This document shows, in pieces, positions 1 through 9,588 of a stretch of DNA of 64,000 nt. The notes beneath the pieces were generated by a model, which saw only the letters and a program-made list of their open reading frames with translations, ran no database searches and was not told where the DNA came from. The stretch covers positions 1 through 64,000 of the forward strand of contig LVBD01000003.1 in NCBI GenBank assembly GCA_001604275.1, given 5' to 3'. Every line of letters begins with the position of its first letter. The stretch's first letter is position 1. Position numbers and translations under genes: made by a program. The stretch is from Spirochaetales bacterium Spiro_02 (GTDB taxonomy: Bacteria; Spirochaetota; Spirochaetia; Sphaerochaetales; Sphaerochaetaceae).

Positions 1-94
1 AGACAATACTCCGAGGAACAAGGAAGATGCAACCGGCGATATTCACCAAGACGCGGAAAAAACGTATCATCATCCAAAAGAAATGGAGACTGAC

Positions 95-367
95 ATGCAG
101 AAATCAATCATCACGGTAGTGGGGAAGGACCAGGTTGGCATCATCGCGAAGGTGTGCACATATCTGGCCCAGAATAATGTGAACATTCTCGATATCAGTC
201 AGACGATCGTCGACGGGTATTTCAATATGATGATGATCGCCGACACCAATGCGGCGACAAAAGCGTTCCTCAAGCTCTCGGACGAGCTTGAAGATCTGGG
301 CAAGGGGGTCGGCTGCATCATCAAGCTGCAGCGCGAGGACATCTTCAACCAGATGCAGCGCATCTGA
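95..367 (+). CDS. ACT domain-containing protein (GcvR-like/UPF0237)
   Basis: A 90-residue protein made almost entirely of one ACT domain, a small ligand-binding fold that usually senses amino acids. It opens with a beta strand (SIITVVGKDQVGIIAKV) typical of the family, followed by the helix ending in LAQNNVNILDISQT. I chose the ATG at 95 over the in-frame ATG at 83 because GGAG at 85-88 sits 6 bases before it. The stop lies 9 bases before the PFL-family gene, so the two are almost surely co-transcribed; this pair is conserved together in many bacteria. The ligand is unknown. A regulatory or sensor role for the partner is inference. Confidence 0.85.
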   Translation: MQKSIITVVGKDQVGIIAKVCTYLAQNNVNILDISQTIVDGYFNMMMIADTNAATKAFLKLSDELEDLGKGVGCIIKLQREDIFNQMQRI

Positions 368-376
368 GGGGCGGCC

Positions 377-1741
377 ATGATCAACATCAACGAAGTCATC
401 GAGACGAATCAGATGATCGAGAAGGAAAATCTCGACGTACGGACGATCACCCTCGGAGTCAGTCTGCTGGACTGCGTCTCCTCCGATCTCGCTTCGCTTT
501 GCGACAACATATACGACAAGATCACCGCGGTAGCGAAAGATCTGCTGAAAGTCGGGCGCGAAATCGAGCGTGAGTATGCGATTCCGATCGTCAACAAGCG
601 CATCTCGGTTACGCCGATCGCGCTGGTGGGAGCCTCTGCCTGCAAGACGACCGACGACTTCGTGAAGGTGGCACGTACGTTGGACAGGGCTGCCAAGCAG
701 GTGGGAGTGAACTTCATCGGCGGATTCTCCGCTTTGCCTGCAAAGGGGATGAGTCGCTCCGACGAATTGCTGATTCGCTCGATTCCTCAGGCGCTTGCCT
801 GCACCGACCATGTCTGTTCTTCGGTGAATCTCGCTTCTACGAAGACGGGGATCAACATGGATGCGGTCAAGCTGATGGGCCAGGTGATCGTAGAGACCGC
901 CATGGCGACGCAAGATCGCGATTCGATCGGGTGCGCCAAGCTGGTGGTGTTCTGCAACGCTCCGGACGACAATCCGTTCATGGCGGGGGCGTTCCACGGG
1001 GTGACGGAGACCGATGAGGTGATCAATGTCGGCGTCAGCGGTCCGGGAGTGATCAAGACGGCGTTGCAAGGTGTCCAGGGCGCTGATTTCGGCACGCTGT
1101 GCGAGACGATCAAGAAGACGGCGTTCAAGGTGACTCGTCTCGGCCAGTTGGTCGCTCAGGAGGCGAGCCGGCGTCTTGGCGTTCCGTTCGGTATCGTCGA
1201 TCTATCTCTCGCCCCTACTCCGGCCATCGGCGATAGTATTGCGGAGATCCTTGAGGGAATGGGGCTGGAGCGGACCGGAGCGCCCGGGACTACGGCGGCG
1301 CTTGCGCTGCTCAACGACCAGGTAAAGAAGGGGGGGATCATGGCTTCCTCCTATGTGGGAGGGCTCTCAGGTGCGTTCATTCCGGTCAGCGAGGACCATG
1401 GCATGATCGATGCGGTGAGGACGGGGGCTCTGACGCTCGAGAAGCTCGAGGCGATGACGTGCGTCTGTTCGGTCGGGCTGGACATGATCGCGATTCCTGG
1501 CGACACTTCCCCTTCGACGATTTCGGGAATCATCGCCGACGAAATGGCGATCGGTATGGTCAACCAGAAAACGACAGCGGTACGGATCATTCCGGTCATC
1601 GGCAAGGGTGTAGGCGACGAGGCTCAGTTCGGCGGGTTGCTTGGCTATGCGCCGATCATGCCGGTCAACGGGTACTCCTGCGAGGCGTTCATCGCCCGAG
1701 GAGGACGCATCCCCGCTCCAGTGCACAGCTTCAAGAATTAG
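377..1741 (+). CDS. PFL family protein (DUF711/UPF0210)
   Basis: A 454-residue cytoplasmic protein of the DUF711 (UPF0210) family, which is structurally related to glycyl-radical (PFL-like) barrels but has no proven reaction. It matches the family in length and in conserved stretches such as [12 protein letters not shown] and the C-terminal [15 protein letters not shown] purine-rich GAGGGGCGG precedes the ATG. It is encoded directly after the ACT-domain gene, the usual arrangement. A minisatellite starts at its stop codon. Family assignment is firm; function is unknown. Confidence 0.85.
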   Translation: MININEVIETNQMIEKENLDVRTITLGVSLLDCVSSDLASLCDNIYDKITAVAKDLLKVGREIEREYAIPIVNKRISVTPIALVGASACKTTDDFVKVARTLDRAAKQVGVNFIGGFSALPAKGMSRSDELLIRSIPQALACTDHVCSSVNLASTKTGINMDAVKLMGQVIVETAMATQDRDSIGCAKLVVFCNAPDDNPFMAGAFHGVTETDEVINVGVSGPGVIKTALQGVQGADFGTLCETIKKTAFKVTRLGQLVAQEASRRLGVPFGIVDLSLAPTPAIGDSIAEILEGMGLERTGAPGTTAALALLNDQVKKGGIMASSYVGGLSGAFIPVSEDHGMIDAVRTGALTLEKLEAMTCVCSVGLDMIAIPGDTSPSTISGIIADEMAIGMVNQKTTAVRIIPVIGKGVGDEAQFGGLLGYAPIMPVNGYSCEAFIARGGRIPAPVHSFKN

Positions 1742-1807
1742 GGTCATTGCAGGGTCATTGCAGGGTGCGCAGGGTGCGCAGGGTGCGCAGGGTGCGCTGG
1801 GTGTGCG
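1741..1807 (+). repeat. Short GC-rich tandem repeat
   Basis: Starting on the last base of the PFL-family stop codon there are two copies of GGGTCATTGCA (1741-1762), then three exact copies of GGGTGCGCA (1763-1789) and two decayed copies (GGGTGCGCT, GGGTGTGCG). The two unit types share the GGGT start and GCA end, so the 9-mer may derive from the 11-mer. It is non-coding and lies between two plus-strand genes. Confidence 0.9.
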
Positions 1808-1913
1808 GAGATACGGACAAGCATAAGGACGACAAGGACATGGGGGCGCAAGAAACAGATATGAGGGAACCAGGATTCCATGTTCGTTTTCAAACCGCAT
1901 GGAGAGAATTGAC

Positions 1914-2738
1914 ATGAACTGCAGTATCACATTCTCAGGCCGATTCCATTACCGCAAGGGAGGGGGAGTCTGTCTCCACCGTCACACCAACGACTATCAG
2001 ATACAACTGGTATACGGCGGAAAGGGAACGGCGACGATCGATGGAAAGTCGGTCAGATTGGAGACCGGCGACGTCGTGTTCATCAAGCGGAACAACACAC
2101 ATGAGTTCTCTGCGGACAGCATCGAGGGCATGAAAACCTTGGAAGCGAAGTTCGTAGCGTCTCAGGCAGACGAAGAAATCCTTTCGTCCATCGCATTGGT
2201 GTTCCCAGACCAGGACAAGCAGATTTTTTCAGATCTCCAGCGCATCGTCATGGAAGGGCATCGCAAGGCGCTTGCGTATATCGACATGTCCAACGCATAT
2301 CTTGTCGAGTGCATCGTCCATATGGCGCGAATCTGCTCCGCACGAGGGGGCGGCCTGAAGGAAAGGCCCGACATCCGGGAAGGCCGGTGCGAGAGCTCTC
2401 CGGTCATGGAGGCTGTCACCGACTTCATCTACAAGAACATGAACAAGAACTTCACCCTCGCCCAGCTTGCCGCCGGTTGTGGATACAACCAGGACTATAT
2501 CTATCGGACAGTCAGGAAACAGGCAGGATGCTCCACGATTCAGTACATCAACAAGCTGAAATTCGAACAGGCGAAGGAGTGGATCCAGCATACGGAATTG
2601 TCCATCTCGGAAATTGCGTGGAATGTAGGATTCGACAGCCGTCAGTATTTCTCGAAATTCTTTCGCCTCCATGCGGGAATATCTCCTTCCGAATATCTGG
2701 AACAGACACGGGACACAGTGAAGACGCAATATATCTGA
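1914..2738 (+). CDS. AraC family transcriptional regulator with N-terminal cupin domain
   Basis: A 274-residue regulator. Residues about 1-100 form a cupin-like sugar-sensing domain (HRHTNDYQIQLVYGGKGTA, GDVVFIKRNNTHEF). The C-terminal 100 residues carry two helix-turn-helix motifs of the AraC type (FTLAQLAAGCGYNQDYIYR and the signature ISEIAWNVGFDSRQYFSKFF). The ATG at 1914 is preferred to the one at 1899 because GGAGAG at 1901-1906 is well spaced from it. The following gene, 107 bases downstream on the same strand, is the likely target, so the inducer is probably a plant cell-wall sugar; that is inference. Confidence 0.9.
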   Translation: MNCSITFSGRFHYRKGGGVCLHRHTNDYQIQLVYGGKGTATIDGKSVRLETGDVVFIKRNNTHEFSADSIEGMKTLEAKFVASQADEEILSSIALVFPDQDKQIFSDLQRIVMEGHRKALAYIDMSNAYLVECIVHMARICSARGGGLKERPDIREGRCESSPVMEAVTDFIYKNMNKNFTLAQLAAGCGYNQDYIYRTVRKQAGCSTIQYINKLKFEQAKEWIQHTELSISEIAWNVGFDSRQYFSKFFRLHAGISPSEYLEQTRDTVKTQYI

Positions 2739-2766
2739 CCTACGAAAAATAACAACACATATCCGT

Positions 2767-2804
2767 GTTCATGGCAAGCATGTCCGTTCATGAAAGCGTA
2801 TACT
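2767..2804 (+). promoter_or_regulatory. Candidate AraC operator and promoter for the beta-propeller gene
   Basis: GTTCATG occurs twice as a direct repeat (2767-2773 and 2786-2792), 19 bases apart, just upstream of a -10-like TATACT at 2799-2804. No good -35 box is visible. Direct repeats about two helical turns apart over the -35 region, with a poor -35, are typical of AraC-activated promoters. Assignment to the AraC gene next door is inference. Confidence 0.4.
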
Positions 2805-2844
2805 TGATACAGTCAGGAACCTACTGGCGAAGGAGTTGGCGAAC

Positions 2845-4866
2845 ATGCAGGACATCCATGTGATGCTCGATGAAGATTTCTCGGATTTTTCAATCGGCGA
2901 TTTCCCATACGACCATGAACACTCGGCTATGGGGGAATATCATTTTTTCCCTGAAAAGGGATATAAGGGCAATTGGTTCGATCCGATCTCCCATTGGGGG
3001 TACCGAGGACCTTCATGGCTGATCACCGCGCCGTTCATGGACGGATCGCATTGCATGGAGCAGATGCGGGTGACCGAACCAATGGAAAAGAGCGCCGTAC
3101 CGATCCTCAGAAGCGGCGATACGGACTGGACCGACTACACGGTCACCGTAGTCATGCGGGCCTGCACGAAGACCCAGATAGCAGGCATTGCGTTCCGCTA
3201 TCAGACCAGCATGATGCACTATGGATTCTTCTTCAAGGGCGACAGCGTCGAGCTGCATCGCGTAAACAAGCTGGAACGCACCGTCATCGCACGTTGTCCG
3301 TATACCTGGGATCCCGATAATTTCTACGAACTGACCGTACGGGTAGCGGGGAGCGATATCAGCTGCTTCATCGATGACAAACAGGTTCTGGAAGCTGTCG
3401 ATGACACATGGTCGCACGGATGCATCGCTCTGTGCTCCTGTATGCCTGCCCAGTATGCGAGTGCGAAAGTCGTCATGGACGATGCGGCGTTCGCCACATA
3501 CAACTGTGCGAAGGAGACGCATGCAGCGATCGTCGCAGGCAAAACCGACGCGTTGCCGAAGATGAAACTCTGGAAAACGTTCGATCTGAAGAATTTCGGC
3601 GCCGGACGTCAGATCCGGTTCGGGCATCTGACGGGAACGGACGAACTATTCTTCATCATCTGCCAGAATCAGAAACGGGTATTCAAGGACCGCTATCCGG
3701 CCATTTCCTGCATGACCGCCGTTAGTTTCAGAACGGGGGAAATCCTGTGGCAGATCGGAGAACCGCGCGATGACGAAAACGTTATCCAGTTGACTACGGA
3801 TCTGCCGATCCAAGTATATGACATCGACAACGACGGCATCGACGAGGTGATCACGTCCTGGGATTTCCGACTCAGGATCCTCGACGGAAGGACGGGACAG
3901 GAGAAAGCGAGCATCCCGACTCCGGAAAATGTGGAGCCGCCGGAGAGCGTAACCAGTCTGGAATACGGCAAGTACGCCTACAAACGGCTGAACGTGGACG
4001 CAATCAGAATCGTCAACGTATCCGGCAATGACCGTCCTTCGGACATCATGATCAAGGATCGGTATTCCAGAATCTGGATATACGACAAAGACTTGCATTT
4101 CAAGTGGAAGTTCCAGAAGTACAATACCGGGCATTTCCCGTACGGGTATGATTTCGACAAGGATGGTAAGGATGAGATTTTCAGCTGCTACAACATGATC
4201 GATGACGACGGCAAGCTGCTGTGGTCGCTTCCCATCAATACCGACCATACCGACGAAATCATCATCGGAAAGATGGATCCAGAGAGGGATGAATTTTTGG
4301 CCATCGTTTCCGGGTGGGAAGGATTCATGTTGGTAGACAAAGCGGGGAATATCATTGCGCGAGACATCAACGGGCATGGACAGAGAATCAGCACCGGAAC
4401 CTATCGCCCCGGCGAGCATGGACTTCAGATATGCACCACGACCTATTGGGGCTGCAACGGTATCGTCTACATGTACGACTGCAAAGGGAACGAGCTGTGG
4501 CATCAGGAACGGCTCTCGAACGGCAATGTGATCGCTCCGGTGAACTGGGATGGATCGGGGCGGGATCTGATTCTGCTCAATGGCGACCCCGAACGTGGCG
4601 GTCTGATGGATGGGGACGGCGATGTCGTCGTACGATTCCCCGACGACGGACATCCGACGCTCTGCGCCGAAGTGCTGGATCTGACCGGAGACGAACGGGA
4701 CGAAATCCTCGTCTGGGATCGGAAACGACTGTACGTCTATACGCAAGACCGGGAACAGGACCAGACCCGATCGGAAACATATGTACCGCGTAAGTACGAA
4801 GCGTACAATGCGTCGAACTATCGAGGAGAGTTCCACTTCCCTCGCTGGGAAAAGAAACCGAAATAA
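2845..4866 (+). CDS. Cytoplasmic lectin-like plus FG-GAP-type beta-propeller protein, possible polysaccharide-active enzyme
   Basis: A 673-residue protein without a signal peptide. The first ~220 residues look like a concanavalin/laminin-G type sandwich (WTDYTVTVVMRACTKTQIAGI, GSDISCFIDDKQVLEAV). The rest carries repeated acidic loops of the FG-GAP/VCBS kind: DIDNDGIDEVIT, DFDKDGKDEIFS, NWDGSGRDLILLNGD and DLTGDERDEILVWD, probably calcium-binding blades of a propeller. Rhamnogalacturonan lyases of family PL11 have a similar propeller, and the neighbours are pectin genes, but I see no decisive catalytic signature. The ATG at 2845 is chosen because AAGGAG at 2830-2835 lies 9 bases away; a TTG at 2836 is possible but abuts that site. 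Confidence 0.6.
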   Translation: MQDIHVMLDEDFSDFSIGDFPYDHEHSAMGEYHFFPEKGYKGNWFDPISHWGYRGPSWLITAPFMDGSHCMEQMRVTEPMEKSAVPILRSGDTDWTDYTVTVVMRACTKTQIAGIAFRYQTSMMHYGFFFKGDSVELHRVNKLERTVIARCPYTWDPDNFYELTVRVAGSDISCFIDDKQVLEAVDDTWSHGCIALCSCMPAQYASAKVVMDDAAFATYNCAKETHAAIVAGKTDALPKMKLWKTFDLKNFGAGRQIRFGHLTGTDELFFIICQNQKRVFKDRYPAISCMTAVSFRTGEILWQIGEPRDDENVIQLTTDLPIQVYDIDNDGIDEVITSWDFRLRILDGRTGQEKASIPTPENVEPPESVTSLEYGKYAYKRLNVDAIRIVNVSGNDRPSDIMIKDRYSRIWIYDKDLHFKWKFQKYNTGHFPYGYDFDKDGKDEIFSCYNMIDDDGKLLWSLPINTDHTDEIIIGKMDPERDEFLAIVSGWEGFMLVDKAGNIIARDINGHGQRISTGTYRPGEHGLQICTTTYWGCNGIVYMYDCKGNELWHQERLSNGNVIAPVNWDGSGRDLILLNGDPERGGLMDGDGDVVVRFPDDGHPTLCAEVLDLTGDERDEILVWDRKRLYVYTQDREQDQTRSETYVPRKYEAYNASNYRGEFHFPRWEKKPK

Positions 4867-4878
4867 CGTGATGGAACA

Positions 4879-4913
4879 GAACGCCGAGGGTTGTTTCGGA
4901 CTCCTCGGCGTTC
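4879..4913. terminator. Bidirectional terminator hairpin
   Basis: A perfect 11-bp stem, GAACGCCGAGG (4879-4889) with CCTCGGCGTTC (4903-4913), and a 13-base loop. It lies between two convergent genes, the beta-propeller gene and the GH28 gene. There is no strong T run on either side. Confidence 0.7.
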
Positions 4914-4927
4914 GTATGTTCCGCTCT

Positions 4928-6250
4928 TCAATAGGCTTCCATCTGCGAAGGAGGATCAATGTTCACGTCGGTATTCTCGAACCGGACATCGGCGTTGATC
5001 AGGCGAATCCCTCTGTACTGGCTTTCAGGTATTCCACGGAACATCTCGACTTCGTATCGGTCGCCGTCGTCAGGAAGGCATGCGATCACGACGTTCTGGA
5101 ACAGGGCATCGCGGATTGGCATTTCCGGCAGCCCTGCGAAGAAGCCTGCGACACGACAATGCGTGGCGACGATGTTCCGATAGCGGAGATTCGAAACGGA
5201 TGGAGTGATGGCAGTCACCGGTTGCGGATGCAGACTGTAGGGCGCGGCGCCATCGTCACCCCATCGATAGTACATGTTCACCGTAAACGGGCAGATGACG
5301 TGATCCATCGTCACGCCGTCCACTTCGATTCGGGAAATGTCTCCGCCACGACCTCTGCGGGTCTTGATCCTCACGCCGCGGTCGGTACCGGAAAAGCGGC
5401 AGTTTCTGACACGGACATCGTGGACACCACCCGAGGTCTCGCTACCGATGACAACACCACCGTGCGCATGCAGGACGGTACAGTCCTCGACCAGGATATG
5501 TTCCGATGCGGCGACGCTGGAAACATCGCTCCCGCTTTTGATGGCGATACCATCGTCTCCCACATCGACCACGCAACGGCGAACCGAAACAGAAACGGAG
5601 GATTCTATATCGATGCCGTCCGTATTCGGAGAATCATATGGATTGGCGATGGAAACATCTTCCAAAGAGACACGGGAAGACCGTAGGATATGGCAGGTCC
5701 AGAACGGACTGTTCCGCAAACGCACTCCCCGCAGCGATACTTCCCGGCTGTTTTGCACCTGTAGCAACGGTGGGCGCAGGAACTGCGTCTGCCGCCCCCC
5801 TCCCCCTCCGGGTTGCGATTCGAATCCTGGATTCAGCGCAGCGAGCCGCTTTTCCACATCCAGTTCGGGTTCCGTCTGCACAGCTCTCCGTTCGAAAATA
5901 TATTTCCACCAAGCCGCGCCGGAACCATCCAGCGTGCCTTGGCCTTCTATCGTCACATCGTGGCTATCGTTGATCCATAGCAACGGATGCATCGCATGGC
6001 AGTCGATTCCCTCCCAGCGGGTAAGAACCGGTTCATACACGGAGAAATCGTCTAGGAACCGGATTACCGCACCCTCTTCAAGAACGAGATGAGTATGAGA
6101 CGGAAGAGAGAGACTTCCCGTCCGATATGTGCCCGCAGGAACGACGAGTGTGCCGCCAGCGCATTCTACAAGCGCCCTGCCGAAGATCTCGGAATAGTCC
6201 TCCCCTGAGAATCCCTGAGGAACGAATTCCATGAAATTCATTTTTGCCAT
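4928..6250 (-). CDS. Glycoside hydrolase family 28 (exo-polygalacturonase/galacturonidase)
   Basis: A 440-residue right-handed beta-helix enzyme that hydrolyses galacturonide or rhamnogalacturonide linkages. The GH28 motifs appear in order: NTDGID, DDGIAIKSG (catalytic aspartates), HGGVVIGSETSGG (the G-H-G block) and RGVRIKTRRGRGG (the RIK block). There is no signal peptide, so it acts in the cytoplasm on imported oligosaccharides. Its start has AAAGGT 7 bases upstream. It follows the galactarate operon and IclR gene on the same strand after a 99-base gap that may hold its own promoter. Family is firm; exact substrate is inferred from the pectin context. Confidence 0.88.
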   Translation of the reverse strand: MAKMNFMEFVPQGFSGEDYSEIFGRALVECAGGTLVVPAGTYRTGSLSLPSHTHLVLEEGAVIRFLDDFSVYEPVLTRWEGIDCHAMHPLLWINDSHDVTIEGQGTLDGSGAAWWKYIFERRAVQTEPELDVEKRLAALNPGFESQPGGGGGRQTQFLRPPLLQVQNSREVSLRGVRLRNSPFWTCHILRSSRVSLEDVSIANPYDSPNTDGIDIESSVSVSVRRCVVDVGDDGIAIKSGSDVSSVAASEHILVEDCTVLHAHGGVVIGSETSGGVHDVRVRNCRFSGTDRGVRIKTRRGRGGDISRIEVDGVTMDHVICPFTVNMYYRWGDDGAAPYSLHPQPVTAITPSVSNLRYRNIVATHCRVAGFFAGLPEMPIRDALFQNVVIACLPDDGDRYEVEMFRGIPESQYRGIRLINADVRFENTDVNIDPPSQMEAY

Positions 6251-6349
6251 AGTTGTACCTTTGTACTTATTTTACAATATTATAAAGAATTAGTCACTAC
6301 TATCAGATATTTCTAGGCGCTGTTATTTTATGAAGGAGCTCACTTGCGA

Positions 6350-7141
6350 TCAGGAATAATATCCGAGTAGACCGCTGATCCGAGCGGCCGCCTGCCGCAA
6401 CCCTGGTATCGTCTTCTCAATCTCGTCAGCGCTCATGTTCGGTTCGAGGGCGCTTGCGGAAATCGCCGCGATGATATGGCCTTGCGCGTCGCGCACCGGC
6501 ACTGCGGAACAATTGTCCCCGACGATGTATTCGTTTCGATCCCGCGCGACGCCTTGCTCCCGGGCTTGCGCCAGTTCGGCAAGGAGCGAGGCTCTATCGG
6601 TGATCGTTTTCGGCGTAAAGGCCTTCAATCCTCCGGCGGACAGAATCATCCGATCGATGTCGGACTCCGGAAGTTCGCAGGAAAGCACTTTCCCCACCCC
6701 CGAACAGTAGAACGGAATCAAACGGCCGGGAGTAAAATACGTCCTCGGAAGACTCTGACCATCGATCCTGTCAATGATCATGATATCGTCTCCATTGCGA
6801 ACCGCCAGATTCATATTTGCTCTCGGGAACTGATGCCACAGCATTTCAAGATACGGCATGGCAAGCTTGCGGATTTCCAGAGACCGGAGGGCGGAAGACG
6901 ACAGACTCAGACACCGAAGCGAAAGAGAGAACAATCCGGTATCGGGATCCTTGTCCATGTACCCAGCATTCTGGATGCTGGTAAGCAAACGGAACGCCAT
7001 GTTGACATTGACATCCAGCGCGATCCTGACATCCTGCACCGATATGGGGGCATGCCGGGAAGCCGCCAGATCGAGAATCTGGAAGCACCGCTCCACCACC
7101 TTGATGTTATACTTATCGCCTTCTTCAGCCATTTGGTTCAT
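6350..7141 (-). CDS. IclR family transcriptional regulator
   Basis: A 263-residue regulator with an N-terminal winged helix (VVERCFQILDLAASRHAPIS... MAFRLLTSIQNAGYM) and a C-terminal IclR ligand-binding domain (ARDRNEYIVGDNCSAVPVRD, ISASAL). It begins 17 bases after the garD-like stop and is therefore the last gene of the aldolase-GarR-GarD unit. Such regulators commonly repress the sugar-acid genes beside them; the effector, perhaps a keto-deoxy sugar acid, is not known. Confidence 0.9.
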   Translation of the reverse strand: MNQMAEEGDKYNIKVVERCFQILDLAASRHAPISVQDVRIALDVNVNMAFRLLTSIQNAGYMDKDPDTGLFSLSLRCLSLSSSALRSLEIRKLAMPYLEMLWHQFPRANMNLAVRNGDDIMIIDRIDGQSLPRTYFTPGRLIPFYCSGVGKVLSCELPESDIDRMILSAGGLKAFTPKTITDRASLLAELAQAREQGVARDRNEYIVGDNCSAVPVRDAQGHIIAAISASALEPNMSADEIEKTIPGLRQAAARISGLLGYYS

Positions 7142-7158
7142 TATATCCTGATTCCTCG

Positions 7159-8670
7159 TTATGTGATAGGGGCGGGATTGTCGATGATCAGGTCGTTGTA
7201 GAGGCCGAGCTTCTCTGCCTCGCTTTCCCTACCGCTCGCGACATCGAGAATCATATCATAGAGTTCCATGCCGACTTCGGGAATCGTTTTCTCACCGGTG
7301 ATGATGAATCCGGCGTCAACATCGAATAAGTCCGGCCACCGCTCGAGCAGCTCATGTCGCGTAGCTATCTTGATTACGGGCGCTTCCCGAAGACTGTAGG
7401 GGGTACCGCGCCCGGTGCTGAACACCTGCAACGTAATGCCGGAAGCCAGCTGGGTCGGTCCACAGACAATATCGCTAGCAGGTGTAGCGGCGAACACTAG
7501 GCCGCCTTTCGAAGGAATCTGCCCCGGGCCGACCACTTCGCAAATAGGCGCATGGCCGCTTTTCGCAATCGACCCCATGGCTTTTTCCACGATATTGCTC
7601 AACCCTCCGGCATGGTTTCCTGGGGTCGGATTCGCAGAGCGATCGGCGCCGCCTCGCGCAAGATACGCATCGTACCATCCGATTTCTCGCTTCAGATTCT
7701 CAACGGTTTCCTGGCTGGAGCACCGTTGGGCGAGCAGATGTACACCGTCGCGAACTTCGGTTACTTCGGAGAACATGACGGTGGCGCCGCCAGCGGCGAG
7801 CAGATCGAACGCATAGCCGATGGACGGATTTGCGCTGATCCCGCTGAATGCGTCGGAACCTCCGCACTGGGTACCGATGCAGAGTCTGGAAAGCGGAAGT
7901 TCGGTCCGACGCCGCTCATCGAGAATCGCTAGCTTTTTCTCCGCCAACGTGCAGATAGCGTCGATCATTCCCGAAAAGCCTCTGCATTCCTGCAGCACGA
8001 TGACATTGTCCGGGGCAATCTCTTCGGAGGAGAGCAGTCTGTCCACCGTCAGTTTCTCGCATCCCAAGCTCACGAGCATGATCTCCCCGCCAAAATTCGG
8101 GTTCCTGATGAGATTCCTGATACTTCGGATCGGGATATATGCGTCTGGGGCGTCGATCGCAACGCCGCAACCATACGGGTGGATCAGCGGAGAGACATCG
8201 TCGACATGTGGATATTTCGGAAGAATCTCGCGCCGGATACGATCCACGGCGACACGCAACGGCCCTGCCACGCATTGCACAGTGGTGGAGATTCCCAGGA
8301 TGTTCCTCGTTCCGGCATAGGGGTATCCGGGGATCTCGAAGCCCATCCAGGTCCTTCGTTCAGGCAACCGCGAAGGATATGCCCCCTTTCCTCCGGCCTT
8401 CAGGTCCGAAAGAGCCGGTGACGGCGGAAGTTCGAACAGATCATCGACGACCCAGGTACCGGCTGGTATGTCGCGAACAAGATTCCCAAGTTCGACGCCA
8501 TATCGAACGACGGGCTCCCCGTGTTTCAAGTCACGAAGCGCAATCTTGTGTCCCTGCGGGATATCCTGCAGGGCGTGGATGCCGAACGCCGGCAATAGCT
8601 CTCCGCGCCCGATCGCGGAGACCATGACAGCTACATTGTCGTTTTCATGTATCCTGATCGCTTCCGACAT
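7159..8670 (-). CDS. garD: Galactarate dehydratase (UxaA/GarD family)
   Basis: A 503-residue protein with an N-terminal SAF domain (IHENDNVAVMV ... IPQGHKIALRDL) and a long C-terminal dehydratase domain. It shares diagnostic stretches with GarD rather than UxaA: NILGISTTVQCVAG, HPYGCGVAIDAP, TQCGGSDAFSGISANP, ADRSANPTPGN and ATPASDIVCG. GarD dehydrates galactarate to 5-keto-4-deoxyglucarate with a metal cofactor. It lies 21 bases downstream of the GarR-like gene in a unit that would carry the product to pyruvate and glycerate. Altronate dehydratase is the alternative. Confidence 0.85.
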   Translation of the reverse strand: MSEAIRIHENDNVAVMVSAIGRGELLPAFGIHALQDIPQGHKIALRDLKHGEPVVRYGVELGNLVRDIPAGTWVVDDLFELPPSPALSDLKAGGKGAYPSRLPERRTWMGFEIPGYPYAGTRNILGISTTVQCVAGPLRVAVDRIRREILPKYPHVDDVSPLIHPYGCGVAIDAPDAYIPIRSIRNLIRNPNFGGEIMLVSLGCEKLTVDRLLSSEEIAPDNVIVLQECRGFSGMIDAICTLAEKKLAILDERRRTELPLSRLCIGTQCGGSDAFSGISANPSIGYAFDLLAAGGATVMFSEVTEVRDGVHLLAQRCSSQETVENLKREIGWYDAYLARGGADRSANPTPGNHAGGLSNIVEKAMGSIAKSGHAPICEVVGPGQIPSKGGLVFAATPASDIVCGPTQLASGITLQVFSTGRGTPYSLREAPVIKIATRHELLERWPDLFDVDAGFIITGEKTIPEVGMELYDMILDVASGRESEAEKLGLYNDLIIDNPAPIT

Positions 8671-8691
8671 ATCCCATCCCGTCGCTCGGCA

Positions 8692-9573
8692 TCATTCGAT
8701 CACGATGCCGCTCATCTTTTCGAAATACTTGGCGAGAGCGCTATGGTCCTCTTTTTCACAGCCATCCACTTTCAATGCCTGCATCATTTCCATGATCTGG
8801 CTGGTAAGCGGTACGGGACTGTCGATCGAATGGGCTGCGTTCAGCGCATTGGTGAGGTCCTTGATATGGAGCTCGAGGCGGAATCCAGGCTTGAAGTTCC
8901 GGGAGAGCACCATGGGAGCCTTCGCATCAAGCACCGTAGATCCGGCAAGTCCGCCACGGATGGCCTGATAGACAAGATTGGGATCGGCACCCGCCTTCTT
9001 GCTGAATGCAAGCGCTTCACCCATGGCTGCGATATTGCAGGCGACGATGATCTGATTCGCCAGTTTTGTGATATTTCCTGCCCCCAGTTCTCCGACATAC
9101 ACCACCGAACCAGCCATGACCTTGAGCAATGCGCTGAATCGATCGAAGGTCGCCCTATCCCCGCCGACCATCACGGACAACGTTCCATCCACAGCTTTCG
9201 GCTCGCCGCCGGAAACAGGGGCGTCAAGCATGTCGATTCCTTTCTTCGCCAGTTCGGAACCGATCTTGCGGCTTTCGACCGGATCAATGGAACTCATATC
9301 GATCAGCACGGTTCCGACCTTCGCTGTTTCCATGATTCCACCTTCGCCGAGCGCGATCGCCTTGACCTGCGGACTGTTCTGGACCATCGTGATGATGACA
9401 GAACAATCTTTCGCGACTTCGGCGGCAGTACCTGCGGCCTTCGCTCCCAGCGACACCAACTCTTCGACCGATTCGGGATTGTGGTCACAGACGACAAGTT
9501 CATGTCCAGCCTTGATCAGATTCTTGCTCATGGGCTTTCCCATGATGCCCAGACCGATAAAACCTACTTTCAT
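8692..9573 (-). CDS. garR: 2-hydroxy-3-oxopropionate (tartronate semialdehyde) reductase
   Basis: A 293-residue beta-hydroxyacid dehydrogenase. It has the N-terminal Rossmann motif GLGIMGKPMSKNLIKAG, the substrate loop DAPVSGGEPKAVDGTL and the catalytic lysine in GAGNITKLANQ. Family members reduce tartronate semialdehyde to D-glycerate with NAD(P)H. It sits between the aldolase gene (15 bases) and garD (21 bases), which supports this substrate over 3-hydroxyisobutyrate. The specificity is inferred from context. Confidence 0.8.
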   Translation of the reverse strand: MKVGFIGLGIMGKPMSKNLIKAGHELVVCDHNPESVEELVSLGAKAAGTAAEVAKDCSVIITMVQNSPQVKAIALGEGGIMETAKVGTVLIDMSSIDPVESRKIGSELAKKGIDMLDAPVSGGEPKAVDGTLSVMVGGDRATFDRFSALLKVMAGSVVYVGELGAGNITKLANQIIVACNIAAMGEALAFSKKAGADPNLVYQAIRGGLAGSTVLDAKAPMVLSRNFKPGFRLELHIKDLTNALNAAHSIDSPVPLTSQIMEMMQALKVDGCEKEDHSALAKYFEKMSGIVIE

Positions 9574-9588
9574 GATCGAACCTCCTCG

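Noticed and set aside
104-1069. 321-codon minus-strand open frame opposite the ACT and PFL-family genes
   Set aside because: Shadow of the two real plus-strand genes; low-complexity Arg/His/Asp-rich translation with no family features.
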